A stretch of 64,000 nt of DNA from Actinoallomurus soli (GTDB taxonomy: Bacteria; Actinomycetota; Actinomycetes; Streptosporangiales; Streptosporangiaceae), in contig NZ_JAMXMV010000014.1 in assembly GCF_024055715.1 (NCBI RefSeq), positions 124,001 through 188,000 on the forward strand, written 5' to 3'. Made by a program: the position numbers and the translations under genes. Position 1 is the stretch's first letter. The number at the start of each line of letters is the position of its first letter. A model generated the notes under the pieces. It was not told the origin of the DNA, did not search any database, and worked only from the letters and a program-made list of their open reading frames with translations. This document shows positions 1 to 9,461 of this stretch, one piece after another.

Positions 1-56
1 GCCGGCCATGTGCGCGCCGGTCCGCGGGACGGGCCATGCCGAAAATCAGGAGAACC

Positions 57-839
57 ATGCCCGGCTCTGTCTCACCGACCGTCACGACCGCCGCGGCCAT
101 CAGCGCGGTCGGGCTGTCCCGCCGCTACGGCGAGGGGCCCACCGCGGTCCACGCGCTCCGGGAGGTGGACCTCACGGTCCCGGCGAACTCCTTCACCGCC
201 ATCATGGGACCGTCGGGCTCCGGGAAGTCGACGCTCCTGCACTGCCTGTCCGGGCTCGACACCGCCACCGGCGGGCAGGTCTTCCACGACGACATCGAGA
301 TCACCCGCATGAGCGAGCGGGAGCTGACCCGGCTCCGCCGCGAGCGCGTGGGGTTCGTGTTCCAGGAGTTCAACCTGCTCCCGACACTGACCGCGCGGGA
401 GAACGTCCTGCTGCCCCTGCAACTCGCCGGGCGGCGCCCCGATCCGGGCCTGCTGGAGACCGTCATCGGCCTGCTCGGGCTGGCCGAACGCCTCGATCAC
501 CGCCCGGCCGAGCTGTCCGGCGGCCAGATCCAGCGGGTCGCCGTCGCCCGGGCGCTGGTCACCGAGCCGCGGGTCGTCTTCGCCGACGAGCCGACCGGCA
601 ACCTGGACCGGCGTTCGGGGACGGAACTGCTGCGCCTGCTGCGCCGGTGCGTGGGCGAACTCGGCCAGACCGTCGTCATGGTCACCCACGACCCGGCCGC
701 CGCGGCGTACGCCGATCGAGTGCTGTTCCTCGCCGACGGCCGGTTCGCGGGCGACCTGGCCGACCCGACGCTGCCGGCGATCCTCGACCGGCTGGACGCG
801 CTGGAGGACGACCTCGGCGAGAACGGAGCGGAGCGGTGA
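57..839 (+). CDS. ABC transporter ATP-binding protein (MacB/LolD type)
   Basis: Cytoplasmic ATPase that should power the FtsX-type permease encoded immediately after it. The 260-residue protein shows Walker A GPSGSGKST (residues about 51-59), a Q-loop (VFQEFN), signature LSGGQ, Walker B VVFADEP and the switch histidine in VTHD, so it looks catalytically intact. An upstream in-frame ATG at 36 is possible, but AGGAG at 48-52 sits 4 nt before the ATG at 57, which favours the shorter form. The stop overlaps the permease start as GTGA. The family exports lipids, peptides or drugs, or only transduces force across the membrane; the cargo here is unknown. Confidence 0.93.
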   Translation: MPGSVSPTVTTAAAISAVGLSRRYGEGPTAVHALREVDLTVPANSFTAIMGPSGSGKSTLLHCLSGLDTATGGQVFHDDIEITRMSERELTRLRRERVGFVFQEFNLLPTLTARENVLLPLQLAGRRPDPGLLETVIGLLGLAERLDHRPAELSGGQIQRVAVARALVTEPRVVFADEPTGNLDRRSGTELLRLLRRCVGELGQTVVMVTHDPAAAAYADRVLFLADGRFAGDLADPTLPAILDRLDALEDDLGENGAER

Positions 840-3367
840 GAGGCCTCGTCACGGTGCTGCGGCGGGGGCTCGCCGCGCGCCGGGTCCGTACCGCCACGAC
901 GGCGATCGCGATCGCGGCCGCGGTGGCGTTCCTGTCCGGGACGTACGTGCTCACCGACACCATCGACGCGGGCGTACACCGTTCCGCCGCCGAGGCCACC
1001 GGCGGGGTGTCCGCGATCGTGACCGAGGCGGGCGGATTCGGCGGGTCGCTGTTCGGCGGCACGACGACGATCCATCCCGGCCTGGTGGCGAAGGTGCGAG
1101 GCGTGCCCGGGGTGAGCGCCGCGGAGGGCGTCGCGGTCGGCTACGCCATGCCGCTCGACCGGCGCGGCCACGCCGTCTCCTCCTCCGCCGCCATCGGTGT
1201 CTCCGCGCCCGCCGACCCGAGGCTGCGTCAGTTCGCGCTGCGCGACGGGCACTGGCCGCGCGGCGCGGACGAGGTCGCCGTCGACGCCACCACGGCGGGG
1301 ACGCTGCATCTCGCCCCGGGGCGCACGCTGCGCGTCGCCCTGGCGGGCGGCGCGCGGACGTTCACCATCAGCGGCGTCGTCGGGTTCGGCTCCGCCGGGA
1401 CCATCGCCGGGGTGAGCGTCGTCGCCTTCACCCCCGAGGCCGCGCCCGGGCTGCTCGGCACCGGCGGGAGGTACGCCGCCGTCGCGGCGGCCGGCGAGGC
1501 GGGGGTTCCGGCCGCCGCGCTCGCCCGCCGGATCAAGGCGGCGGTGGGCGCCGCCTACACCGTACGGACGGGTTCGCAGCAGGCCGACCGGCTGGCCGGC
1601 GACATCTCCGGCGCGGCCTCGGTGATCGGCGCGATCCTCGGCGCCTTCGCCGTGATCGCCCTCATCGTCGCGACCCTGCTGATCGCCAACACGTTCACGA
1701 TCACCGTCGCCCAGCGCACGCGGGAACTCGCCCTGCTGCGCTGCGTCGGGGCGAGCCGGGGCCAGACGGCCCGGCTCGTGATCCTCGAGGCCGTTTCGAT
1801 CGGGCTGGCCGGTGGCGTCGCCGGCCTGTTCGGGGGGATCGGGCTGGCCGCCGGCCTGCGCGCCTCCCTCGGCGCCCTGGGGCTGCCGCTGCCCGCCGCG
1901 GCGCCGGTCCTGCGGACGCACACCGTCGTGGCGTCGCTGATCGTCGGTGTCGGCGTGAGCGTGGTCGCGGCGGGCGCCGCCGCGCTCCGGGCGTCCCGCT
2001 CGCGTCCCCTGGCCGCGCTGTCCGCCGGCCTGACGGCCACGGGCACCCGCCCGCCCGGATGGACGCGCCGGATCGTCGCGACGGGCGTTCTCCTGGCGGG
2101 GGCGCTCCTGCTCGTCACGACCTCGGCGCGGGGGTCTGTCGCGCTCGGCGCGCTGGCGCTCCTCGTGGGCGCGGGACTGGCCGGGCCCATGCTGGTACGC
2201 CCGCTCACCGCTCCGGCACGCCGCCTGCTGCCGGTCGCCGCGGGCGTCTGCGGACGCCTGGCCGGCCGGCAGATGCTCCGCGACCCGCGCCGGGTCGCCG
2301 GCACCGGGGGAACGCTCGCCGTCGCGGTCGCCACCGTCTCCATCGTCGCCACGCTCGCGGCGACCACGACCTCCAGCCGCGCGCTCGACGTACGGCGCTC
2401 GCTGCGGGCCGACTACGTCCTCAGCACCACCCCGGGAACGGGCGCCGGGCTGGACCCGGCGCTGACCGGCCGGATCGAGCGATCACCCGGTGTGAGTGCG
2501 GCCGCCGGGATGCCCTGTGGCATCTTCCGGGCGCCCGGCGACTCCGACAAACTGTGCGGCATCGACCCGAAGGCCTATCCGCGGCTCGTCGATCCTCATG
2601 CGAGCGCGGGCAGCATGGCCGACCTGGGGCCGGGGACCATGGCGGTCAGCGCCGTCGTGGCCGGACGCCTCGGCTGGCGCCTCGGCCAGACGATCCCCAT
2701 CACCTTCCCGGTCGGCGGCACCCGGCCGACGCGCATCGTCGCCCTGTACGACTACGAGGAGGTCGCCGGCGCCTACCTCATCCCCCTCTCCGACTACGCC
2801 GGGCACTACCCGCCCGACCAGCAGGCCGACCAGACGATCCTCGTCCGTGCCGCCGACGGGGCCCGGCGGCAGGTCCGCGCCGAACTCACCGCGCTGCGCG
2901 CCGACTACCCGCAGGCGATCCTCGACGACAGGGCCGGCTACGGCCACCGGGCCGCCGCGGGCATCGATCTGCTCGCCACCATGATGACCGGCCTGCTGGC
3001 CCTGAGTCTCCTCATCGGCCTGATCACCGTCGCCGTCGCACTGGCCCTGAGCGTCCTGGAGCGCACCCGTGAGATCGGGCTGCTCCGGGCCGTCGGCGCC
3101 GAGGCCCGCCAGATCCGCGTCATCATCCGCGCCGAAGCGCTCGCGACCGTCGTCACCGGATCGCTCACCGGAGTGGCGCTGGGACTTGCGATCGGCTGGC
3201 CGCTCGCCCGCGCCCTGAACGGGCGCGTCCTCGGCCCGCCCGGCGTCCCCGTCCCGCTCCTGGCGGTGGTCCTGCCCGCGGCGGTGGTCGCGGGGCTCCT
3301 CGCCGCCGCCGTCCCCGCACGGCGCGCCGCCCGCCTGAACGTCCTCACCGCCCTGCGCGCCGAGTAG
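836..3367 (+). CDS. ABC transporter permease, FtsX/MacB family
   Basis: Membrane partner of the preceding ATPase, 843 residues. It has an N-terminal membrane helix (about residues 18-35), a periplasmic-type MacB domain, an FtsX core of three helices around residues 260-390, a further hydrophobic stretch, a second extracellular domain and a second FtsX core near the C-terminus. The repeated phrases QRTRELALLRCVGA and LERTREIGLLRAVGA mark the two FtsX copies. The GTG at 836 overlaps the ATPase stop, implying translational coupling. The open frame extends back to base 8, but that part is antisense-like shadow of the ATPase gene. Substrate not predictable. Confidence 0.93.
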   Translation: MRGLVTVLRRGLAARRVRTATTAIAIAAAVAFLSGTYVLTDTIDAGVHRSAAEATGGVSAIVTEAGGFGGSLFGGTTTIHPGLVAKVRGVPGVSAAEGVAVGYAMPLDRRGHAVSSSAAIGVSAPADPRLRQFALRDGHWPRGADEVAVDATTAGTLHLAPGRTLRVALAGGARTFTISGVVGFGSAGTIAGVSVVAFTPEAAPGLLGTGGRYAAVAAAGEAGVPAAALARRIKAAVGAAYTVRTGSQQADRLAGDISGAASVIGAILGAFAVIALIVATLLIANTFTITVAQRTRELALLRCVGASRGQTARLVILEAVSIGLAGGVAGLFGGIGLAAGLRASLGALGLPLPAAAPVLRTHTVVASLIVGVGVSVVAAGAAALRASRSRPLAALSAGLTATGTRPPGWTRRIVATGVLLAGALLLVTTSARGSVALGALALLVGAGLAGPMLVRPLTAPARRLLPVAAGVCGRLAGRQMLRDPRRVAGTGGTLAVAVATVSIVATLAATTTSSRALDVRRSLRADYVLSTTPGTGAGLDPALTGRIERSPGVSAAAGMPCGIFRAPGDSDKLCGIDPKAYPRLVDPHASAGSMADLGPGTMAVSAVVAGRLGWRLGQTIPITFPVGGTRPTRIVALYDYEEVAGAYLIPLSDYAGHYPPDQQADQTILVRAADGARRQVRAELTALRADYPQAILDDRAGYGHRAAAGIDLLATMMTGLLALSLLIGLITVAVALALSVLERTREIGLLRAVGAEARQIRVIIRAEALATVVTGSLTGVALGLAIGWPLARALNGRVLGPPGVPVPLLAVVLPAAVVAGLLAAAVPARRAARLNVLTALRAE

Positions 3368-3394
3368 CCACGGCCGCTTCCGGGCCGCGCCGGG

Positions 3395-4255
3395 TCAGAC
3401 GAACAGCGGCTCGGCCCGGGAGCGCTCGACCAGCGCGTCCATCGCGGCGTCGCCGGGCGCCTCGCCGAAGCGGGCGGCGGCGTCGAGGACCCGGGGGAGC
3501 AGCTCCACGTCGCCGACGCTGTTGACGAAGACCCCGGGCCGGCTGAGCGCCCACCAGACGGCGAGGTCGATGTCGTCCTGCCGCTCGAGCGGTTCGTACC
3601 AGGTCGACCGGGTGTGCGGGCGGCCCATCCAGGGCCGCAGCGCGATCGACTTGATCGTCTGCATCGCCACCCGCCGCTCCTGGCAGGTCCGGTAGAGGGC
3701 CTCGAAGTTGCCGGCGTAGTAGGGATTGCGCATGGTGACGTAGTTGTAGGGCAGCAGGACCGAGTCGAAGTCGAACCGCTCCAGGCTCCGCCGGTGGGTG
3801 GCCGCGATCTGCGTGCCGTGGCCGGTCACGCCGATCCACCGCACGAGTCCCTCCTCGCGGGCCGCGAGCGCCGCCTCGATCGCCCCGCCGGGGCTGAGGG
3901 CGACGTCCCACTCGATCGGGTCGGCCAGGGCGTGCAGCTGCCACAGGTCGACGTGGTCCACGCCGAGACGGTCCAGCGACCGGTGAAGCTCTTCGCGGGC
4001 ACCGGACGCCGTACGCTCGCCGGTCTTGGTCGCCAGGAAGAACCGGTCCGGCTCCCGCCGGAGGAGCGGGCGGAGGCGCACCTCGGCCTCGCCGTAGGAG
4101 GCGGCCACGTCGATGTGGTTCACGCCGTGCTCGATGAGGACGTCCAGGGTCTGGTCCGCGACGCTCTGGGACACCGCGGCCAGTGCCGCGGCTCCGAAGA
4201 TCACACGCGTGCTGGCGTGGCCGGTACGCCCGAACTCCGCCGTCTCGATCGGCAT
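3395..4255 (-). CDS. Aldo/keto reductase
   Basis: NAD(P)H-dependent oxidoreductase of the aldo/keto reductase superfamily, 286 residues. The family tetrad is visible: D49 (HIDVAASYG), Y54, K77 (LATKTGE) and H108 (WQLHAL). The C-terminal NSVGD segment is consistent with the dinucleotide-binding end of the barrel. It is somewhat shorter than typical 300-330 residue members. It converges on the ABC exporter with only 27 bp between stops, so it is transcribed independently. Substrate unknown. Confidence 0.9.
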   Translation of the reverse strand: MPIETAEFGRTGHASTRVIFGAAALAAVSQSVADQTLDVLIEHGVNHIDVAASYGEAEVRLRPLLRREPDRFFLATKTGERTASGAREELHRSLDRLGVDHVDLWQLHALADPIEWDVALSPGGAIEAALAAREEGLVRWIGVTGHGTQIAATHRRSLERFDFDSVLLPYNYVTMRNPYYAGNFEALYRTCQERRVAMQTIKSIALRPWMGRPHTRSTWYEPLERQDDIDLAVWWALSRPGVFVNSVGDVELLPRVLDAAARFGEAPGDAAMDALVERSRAEPLFV

Positions 4256-4403
4256 CTGCGACCCCTTCCGATCCAGGCGGGTGTCCCGCTCCGATGCCTC
4301 ATCGGGGGAACGGCCCGCGCGGTGACGTCCACGCTACCGCGCGGGCCACATCGGCCTCACCGGCCCCGGACCCACATCATCACGTCGGCCCGGGGCCCGG
4401 CGG

Positions 4404-6188
4404 TCAGGTGCCGTAGACCTGGAGTTCCCAGAGCGAATAGCCCCACTGGGTCGCCCGCTGGGTGCCGTACACGCGGACGTAGCGGCCTGATCCGGTGACG
4501 TCGAGGGTCTGGACGCCTCCGGTTCCGCCGGTGGTGGAGTAGACGGTGGTCCAGGTGTTCGCGTCGGCCGAGGTCTGGATCTGGAAGGCCGTGGCGTAGG
4601 CGGTCTCCCAGTTCAGGGTGACCCGGCAGACGGACCGGGTGCCGCCGAGGTCGACCTGGAGCCACTGGGGGTCGCTGAAGGCCGAGGACCACCGCGTGCC
4701 CGTGTTCCCGTCGACCGCGTTCGACGCCGGGAAGGCCGTCGACTCGGTCGACGACGGGGTGGCCGTCCTGCCCTGGGCGAGGTTCGTCGTGGAGCAGCCG
4801 CCGCCGGTGCCGCCGGACGGCGTGGTCCACTGCTGTTGCGCCGAGCCGGTGCAGGTCTCGATGTCGAGCCGCGCGCCGGTGTTGCCGCCGGGGTCGGTCA
4901 GGCACAGGCCGGAGTTGGGATTGACCAGTTCGCCGTTGGCCTGACGTTTCCAGACCTGGGCGTTCGTGCCGTTGCAGGGATACCAGTCGACGTTGGTGCC
5001 GCTCGTGGTCCCGGCGCTGACCACGTCGAGGCAGCCGCCCTGCACCCGCAGCGTGTCGTCGCTGTAGGTCGACCAGGACTGTCCCGCGCCGCCGTTGCAC
5101 GCGGCGACGCCCATCGGGTTCCCCTCGGTGTTCAGCGCGTTCTGGTTCGTCAGGCACAGGCCGTTCAAGCCCTTGACCGTCCCCGTCGCCGTGGCGGTCG
5201 CGGTGGGGGTGGAGTTGCCGCCCTGCTCGTAGACGGCCACGTAGGAGACGCTCATCGAGGCGCCGGACGTGGTCGCGGAGGTCGGCGTCGTGCAGCCGCA
5301 GACCCCGTCGGGGTAGTTCCCGCCCATCGCCAGGTCCCAGATGATGAAGAACCCGTGGTCGATGGCCTGCTGCCAGGCGGTGACGCCGACCGAGGCCTCG
5401 GTGATGGTGCTCTCGACCGTGCCGTCCATCAGGAACTGCAGCGTCTCGGCGCTGGTGTCGGTGCGATCGATGATCACCGAGTAGGTGTGGTAGCCGGTCT
5501 GGCAGGTCGAACTCGTGTCCGGGCAGGCGATGAGGGCGTGCCCGGGGCTGTTCGCGGAGTCGTGCAGGGTCTGCGAGGCCTGGTTGAGGCCGTTGACGTC
5601 CTCCATCATGTCGATCTCACCGGAGGTGGGCCAGCCGCCGCCGGCGCGCATCGGCGAGCCCAGCGCCCAGAACGCGGGCCAGTAGCCCAGTCCGGCGGCG
5701 GGGTTCGGCTGCTGGATGGACGCCGTCATCTCCAGCTTGCCGCCGGGCGGCGCCTGGAAGTCCTCGCGGGTGCTCTCCAGGCGCGCCGAGGTCCAGGTGC
5801 TGCCGTTCTTGACGGCCTTGAGCACCAGGTGGCCGTTGCCGTCCAGGGAGGAGTTGGCGGTGGAGCTGGTGGTCTGCTCGCTCTCGCCGGTGCCGTAGCC
5901 GGTGCCGATGTCGTAGAACCAGTTCGCCGACGAGGGCGGCGACCCGGCGGGCCCGGCGAAGTCGTCACTGAACACGGTCGTCCAGCCGGATGGGGGCGGA
6001 GGCACCGTACCGGCGTGCGCCGCGGGAACGCCGACGACGGTGGTGGTCATGACCGCGCTCAGGCAGGCGCCGAGGAGCGCGATGACGAGCAGGAGCGCAT
6101 GGTGCCCGTGCGACCGTGAGGAGCGCCGGGCGCGCCCTCTCCGGGGAAGCGCGATCCGAAGGGGTGGCGGGACGGGTTCGGGTGACAT
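4404..6188 (-). CDS. Secreted GH16 beta-glucanase with ricin-B lectin and F5/8C domains
   Basis: Extracellular glycoside hydrolase of family 16, probably an endo-beta-1,3(4)-glucanase. Residues 1-60 form a long signal peptide (hydrophobic core about 31-53, AHA cleavage region). The GH16 catalytic motif EIDMME lies at 191-196, with nucleophile E191, D193 and acid/base E196. A Thr/Pro linker (about 325-340) leads to a ricin-type beta-trefoil lectin (CBM13; repeated CL and QxW motifs, about 340-460) and a C-terminal F5/8 type C/CBM32-like domain (NLAQGRTATPSS onward, about 465-594). The two binding modules suggest action on insoluble fungal or plant glucan. Substrate specificity is inferred from family only. 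Confidence 0.93.
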   Translation of the reverse strand: MSPEPVPPPLRIALPRRGRARRSSRSHGHHALLLVIALLGACLSAVMTTTVVGVPAAHAGTVPPPPSGWTTVFSDDFAGPAGSPPSSANWFYDIGTGYGTGESEQTTSSTANSSLDGNGHLVLKAVKNGSTWTSARLESTREDFQAPPGGKLEMTASIQQPNPAAGLGYWPAFWALGSPMRAGGGWPTSGEIDMMEDVNGLNQASQTLHDSANSPGHALIACPDTSSTCQTGYHTYSVIIDRTDTSAETLQFLMDGTVESTITEASVGVTAWQQAIDHGFFIIWDLAMGGNYPDGVCGCTTPTSATTSGASMSVSYVAVYEQGGNSTPTATATATGTVKGLNGLCLTNQNALNTEGNPMGVAACNGGAGQSWSTYSDDTLRVQGGCLDVVSAGTTSGTNVDWYPCNGTNAQVWKRQANGELVNPNSGLCLTDPGGNTGARLDIETCTGSAQQQWTTPSGGTGGGCSTTNLAQGRTATPSSTESTAFPASNAVDGNTGTRWSSAFSDPQWLQVDLGGTRSVCRVTLNWETAYATAFQIQTSADANTWTTVYSTTGGTGGVQTLDVTGSGRYVRVYGTQRATQWGYSLWELQVYGT

Positions 6189-6232
6189 CGGGATCTCCTG
6201 AGAGCGAAGCGGGGGAGCTCCTCAGGGAGCGC

Positions 6233-6273
6233 TGTACGAGCCGTACACTCACCTCATTCGGACCTTATGTCAA
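6233..6273 (-). promoter_or_regulatory. Candidate promoter and palindromic operator of the GH16 gene
   Basis: On the minus strand, a consensus -35 hexamer TTGACA (complement of 6268-6273) lies upstream of the GH16 start. Downstream of it is a perfect inverted repeat TGTACG-AGC-CGTACA (6233-6247), placed where a -10/+1 region would be expected. A recognisable -10 hexamer is not obvious. A repressor bound here could block initiation; which regulator is unknown. Confidence 0.35.
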
Positions 6274-6326
6274 GCCTAAGTTTAAGCCGCTAGCGTTCGT
6301 CGCCGGAGGACGCGGAGCCGCTGAGC

Positions 6327-7745
6327 TCAGTGCCCGGAGATGAGGTCGGCGAGGCGGGCATAGGCCGAGGTGCGGTCGAGGCGATCGTTCTCGCGCCGGT
6401 CGGCCGCGCGGTACAGCGTGTAGATGAGGCGCACGCCGATCCAGCGCAGCGGCTCCGGCTCCCACGGGCGGACCCGGCGCCCGACCCAGGGCAGCCGGGT
6501 CAGCTCGGTGTCGTCCCGGAGCACCAGGTCACGGAGTGTCCGGCCGGCGAGATTGGTGGTCGCCACCCCGGTTCCGACGTAACCACCGGCCCAGCCCAGA
6601 CCGGTCTCGTGGTCGAGGTGCGCGGTCGAGCACCAGTCGCGCGGGACCCCGAGGACGCCGCACCAGGCGTGGTCGACGCGCGCGTCGGCCGCGGCGGGGA
6701 ACAGGTCGACGAGCATCCGCGAGAGCGCGGCGACGGTCCGCGCCTGCGTGCGGCCTCCCCGGTCGCGGCGGGAGCCGAACCGGTACGGGACGCCGCGGCC
6801 GCCGAGCGCGATCCGGCCGTCGGCGGTGCGCTGCGCGTAGATGTACGCGTGCGCCTGGTCGCCGAGCAGTTCGCCGCCCAGCCAGCCGATGTGCTTCCAG
6901 ACGTCCTCGCCGAGCGGCTCCGTCACGATCATCGAACTGTTCATCGGCAGCCACTGGCGGCGCTGCCCGGCGATCCCGGCGGTGAACCCCTCGGTCGCCC
7001 GGATCACGTACTCGGCGCGTACGGTCCCCCGGTCGGTCACGGCGGTCGCCGGCTCGTCCGCGCCGCGCGGGCGGATCTCGGTGACCGTCGTGGACTCGAA
7101 GATGTCCACGCCGAGCCGCTCCACGGCACGCGCGAGACCCTGCACCAGGCGGGCCGGCTGGATCCGGGCGCAGTGCGGGCTGTACGTCGCGTCCAGCGCT
7201 CCGGCGACGCGCAGCCGGTCCTCGCGCTCGTCGCGGGGGAGCAGCCGCAGGTCCTCCTCGGCGAATCCCCAGTGGCGCGACTCGGCGAGCTCCGCGTGCA
7301 GCCGGCGACGCTGGGCCGGGTTGGTCGCGACGTTCAGCACTCCGCCCTTGACGATGTCCGCCTCGACGCCCTCCCGCGCGGCGACCCGGATGACCTCGTC
7401 GACGGTGTCGAACATCGCCCGCTGCAGCGCGACGACGGAGTCCCGGCCGTGCGCGCGGGCGTAGCGCTCACGGGAGCCGGCCATCTCGGCCGTCAGCCAG
7501 CCGCCGTTGCGCCCGGACGCGCCGAACCCGGCGAACTCCTTCTCCAGGATCGCGATGCGCAGACCGGGCCGGGCCGTCTTGAGGTAGTAGGCGGTCCACA
7601 GCCCGGTGAACCCGCCGCCCACAACGCACACGTCGTACTCGCGTGCGCCGGGGAGCGGGCCGCGCGCCGCGGGCCGCCCGGCCTGGCGGTACCAGAAGGA
7701 GACTCCGCCGTTGCGGAAATCAGGGGTCTTGCGGACGGTGTCCAT
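6327..7745 (-). CDS. FAD-dependent oxidoreductase (DAO family)
   Basis: Flavoprotein of the D-amino-acid oxidase/glycine oxidase-like superfamily, 472 residues, expected to oxidise an amine or amino acid in the cytoplasm. The N-terminal Rossmann motif GGGFTGLWTAYYL with the acidic ILEKE end of strand 2 binds FAD. The C-terminal GWAGGYVGTGVATTNLAGR is the second flavin-contacting segment of this family. An ATG six codons upstream exists, but GGAAGG precedes the ATG at 7745 better. Residues GRNGGW match the gamma-glutamylputrescine oxidase (PuuB)-like branch, so polyamine or amine substrates are possible. Confidence 0.88.
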   Translation of the reverse strand: MDTVRKTPDFRNGGVSFWYRQAGRPAARGPLPGAREYDVCVVGGGFTGLWTAYYLKTARPGLRIAILEKEFAGFGASGRNGGWLTAEMAGSRERYARAHGRDSVVALQRAMFDTVDEVIRVAAREGVEADIVKGGVLNVATNPAQRRRLHAELAESRHWGFAEEDLRLLPRDEREDRLRVAGALDATYSPHCARIQPARLVQGLARAVERLGVDIFESTTVTEIRPRGADEPATAVTDRGTVRAEYVIRATEGFTAGIAGQRRQWLPMNSSMIVTEPLGEDVWKHIGWLGGELLGDQAHAYIYAQRTADGRIALGGRGVPYRFGSRRDRGGRTQARTVAALSRMLVDLFPAAADARVDHAWCGVLGVPRDWCSTAHLDHETGLGWAGGYVGTGVATTNLAGRTLRDLVLRDDTELTRLPWVGRRVRPWEPEPLRWIGVRLIYTLYRAADRRENDRLDRTSAYARLADLISGH

Positions 7746-7893
7746 TCGGGTACCGCCTTCCATCAGTGGCCGTCGCGAGCCGGCCCCCGCCGTGTCGGCG
7801 CGACGTCGTCCCTGTGCGTCGAGGTCTCCGGCGGAGCGGTCCTCTCGTGGAGGGGCCGTCCACCGGAGACCTCGACGTCCGGCGCTCGGGGCC

Positions 7894-9234
7894 TCAGTGC
7901 TCGGAGGGCGAGGTCCAGATCCGGAACTTACCGCTGTCGTACAGCAGCCCCAGCATGTAGAGCATCCCGTCGTAGTAGCGCGCGTAGCCGGACGGGATCT
8001 CGGTGTTCCAGAAGTCGCGGACGAAGGCCCGCCGGGCGCTGTCCGTCGCCGTGATCGCCGACGTGGAGTTCATCGCTACCAGACCCTGCGCGTGGGCGGG
8101 CTCGTAGGTGTTCTGCCCCGACGACAGCGGCGTGCCGTCGAGGTGGTACCGGCTGACGTAGGTCGTCACGCCCTGGCCCTCGAAGAAGTTCTCCAGGGTG
8201 TTGGAGTACTCCTTCTGCCACGGCTTCGTGCCGAACCATGCGGCGTCCACGTTCGCGTTGGCGATGGCCCGCCAGGCGTCTTCCTGGAAGTTGTGGGTGT
8301 AGGAGTTGTCGGTCGGGGTCTCCCCGTTGCCGAAGTACGGCGTGCCGTCGAAGTTGGCGTAGTCGGGGGTCAGGCCGGTCTGCGGGTTGTGGGCGGTCTG
8401 CAGGAGCTTCTCGCCCGCGTCGTACGCCTTGTCCCACAGGTCCTTGTCGTCCTTGTCGACCGCGGCGAAGACCTTGTAGAAGGCCGGCAGCGCGTAGGAC
8501 GGGTCGGTGAAGTACAGGAAGGTCGCCGGCGGGGTGAACAGCGGCAGGTAGTACTTCCGGTCGAACATGTCGACGCCGCCGTTGTCCGACTCGTGCCACA
8601 TCGCGTGCAGGATCTGCCGGGCCTCGGTGCCGTAGTCGTAGATCCCGTCGCCGTTGCCCCAGCGGCCCTCGGCGAAGGCGAGCGCGGCGGCGATCCACTG
8701 GTCACCGTCCGGGGCGACGCCGGTGCTGAGGATCTTGCCGGTCGTGTCGGTGTGCCAGGCGAAGAAGTACTTCTCCTTGCCGCTCTGGAGCTGCATCTTC
8801 GTCTTGGCGAAGTTCCACAGCGAGTCGAACTCGTGCTTGTGGCCGAGCTGGACCGCCATCATCATGGCGTAGCCCATGCCCTCGGTGCGGACGTCCTGGT
8901 TGCCGATGTCCTCGACGTAGGCCATGTCCGGCGTCAGCTGGTAGTAGATCGCCTGGCCGTCGCCGCGGTGGGTGGCGTCCGTGCCCGGGTCGCCGTGGAA
9001 GAGCTGCTGCCAGGCGGCGTTCACCCGGGCGTCGACCGCCCGGCGCGAGATGCCCGCCTTGACGAACACGTTGGGGTACACGCCGGTCCGGCTCGCTCCG
9101 GCGTGGCTGTCGCCCACCCCCGCCGGCGGGTTGTTCTTCGCAGGGGAGTTCTCCGCGGCCGAAGCCGTCGCGGGGGTGGTCAGGAGGGTGAGGGCCGACA
9201 GAACCGCCAGGCCCAGCTTCGCTTTCTTGCGCAC
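7894..9234 (-). CDS. Secreted glycoside hydrolase family 8 (exo-oligoxylanase-like)
   Basis: Exported GH8 enzyme, 446 residues. Residues 1-27 are a Sec signal peptide (MRKKAKLGLAVLSALTLL, cleavage near ASA-A). The segment DVRTEGMGYAMMMAVQLGHKH, with the predicted proton donor E118, and APDGDQWIAAALAFAEGRWGNGDGIYDY closely follow the reducing-end xylose-releasing exo-oligoxylanase branch as I remember it. That family is typically cytoplasmic and about 380-390 residues, so secretion is a difference; cellulase or chitosanase activity is an alternative. Together with the GH16 gene it suggests plant or fungal wall degradation. Confidence 0.88.
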   Translation of the reverse strand: MRKKAKLGLAVLSALTLLTTPATASAAENSPAKNNPPAGVGDSHAGASRTGVYPNVFVKAGISRRAVDARVNAAWQQLFHGDPGTDATHRGDGQAIYYQLTPDMAYVEDIGNQDVRTEGMGYAMMMAVQLGHKHEFDSLWNFAKTKMQLQSGKEKYFFAWHTDTTGKILSTGVAPDGDQWIAAALAFAEGRWGNGDGIYDYGTEARQILHAMWHESDNGGVDMFDRKYYLPLFTPPATFLYFTDPSYALPAFYKVFAAVDKDDKDLWDKAYDAGEKLLQTAHNPQTGLTPDYANFDGTPYFGNGETPTDNSYTHNFQEDAWRAIANANVDAAWFGTKPWQKEYSNTLENFFEGQGVTTYVSRYHLDGTPLSSGQNTYEPAHAQGLVAMNSTSAITATDSARRAFVRDFWNTEIPSGYARYYDGMLYMLGLLYDSGKFRIWTSPSEH

Positions 9235-9400
9235 GCAACACCTCTCTGCGTCGACGTGAATCCGGTCGGGGACGATTTCGGCCGTCGGTCACCGGATGGT
9301 GGCCCTCGGTCGGGTGCGCGCGCCGCGTTCCCCGATCGAGGACGTTAAGCGCCTGAAATACTCCGGGTCAAGGCATAACCTGGGCGTTACTGCCGGTCAA

Positions 9401-9421
9401 TTAATCCGTAGTCCGGATTAA
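9401..9421. promoter_or_regulatory. Perfect AT-rich inverted repeat between GH8 and formamidase genes
   Basis: TTAATCCG (9401-9408) and CGGATTAA (9414-9421) are exact inverse repeats around a 5-nt spacer, with further partial symmetry (CCGGT on the left, GGCCGG on the right). It lies 40 bp past the formamidase stop and about 170 bp before the GH8 start. It could be an operator for the GH8 gene or a hairpin ending the amide operon. AT-richness in this GC-rich genome favours an operator. Confidence 0.4.
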
Positions 9422-9461
9422 CTGGCCGGCGGTCACACGCTCAGGTGCGAAGACCGCGATC

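Noticed and set aside
8-835. Upstream extension of the FtsX permease reading frame
   Set aside because: It runs in another frame through the ATPase gene, is rich in Arg/Pro/Gly and has no domain; GTG 836 overlaps the ATPase stop properly.
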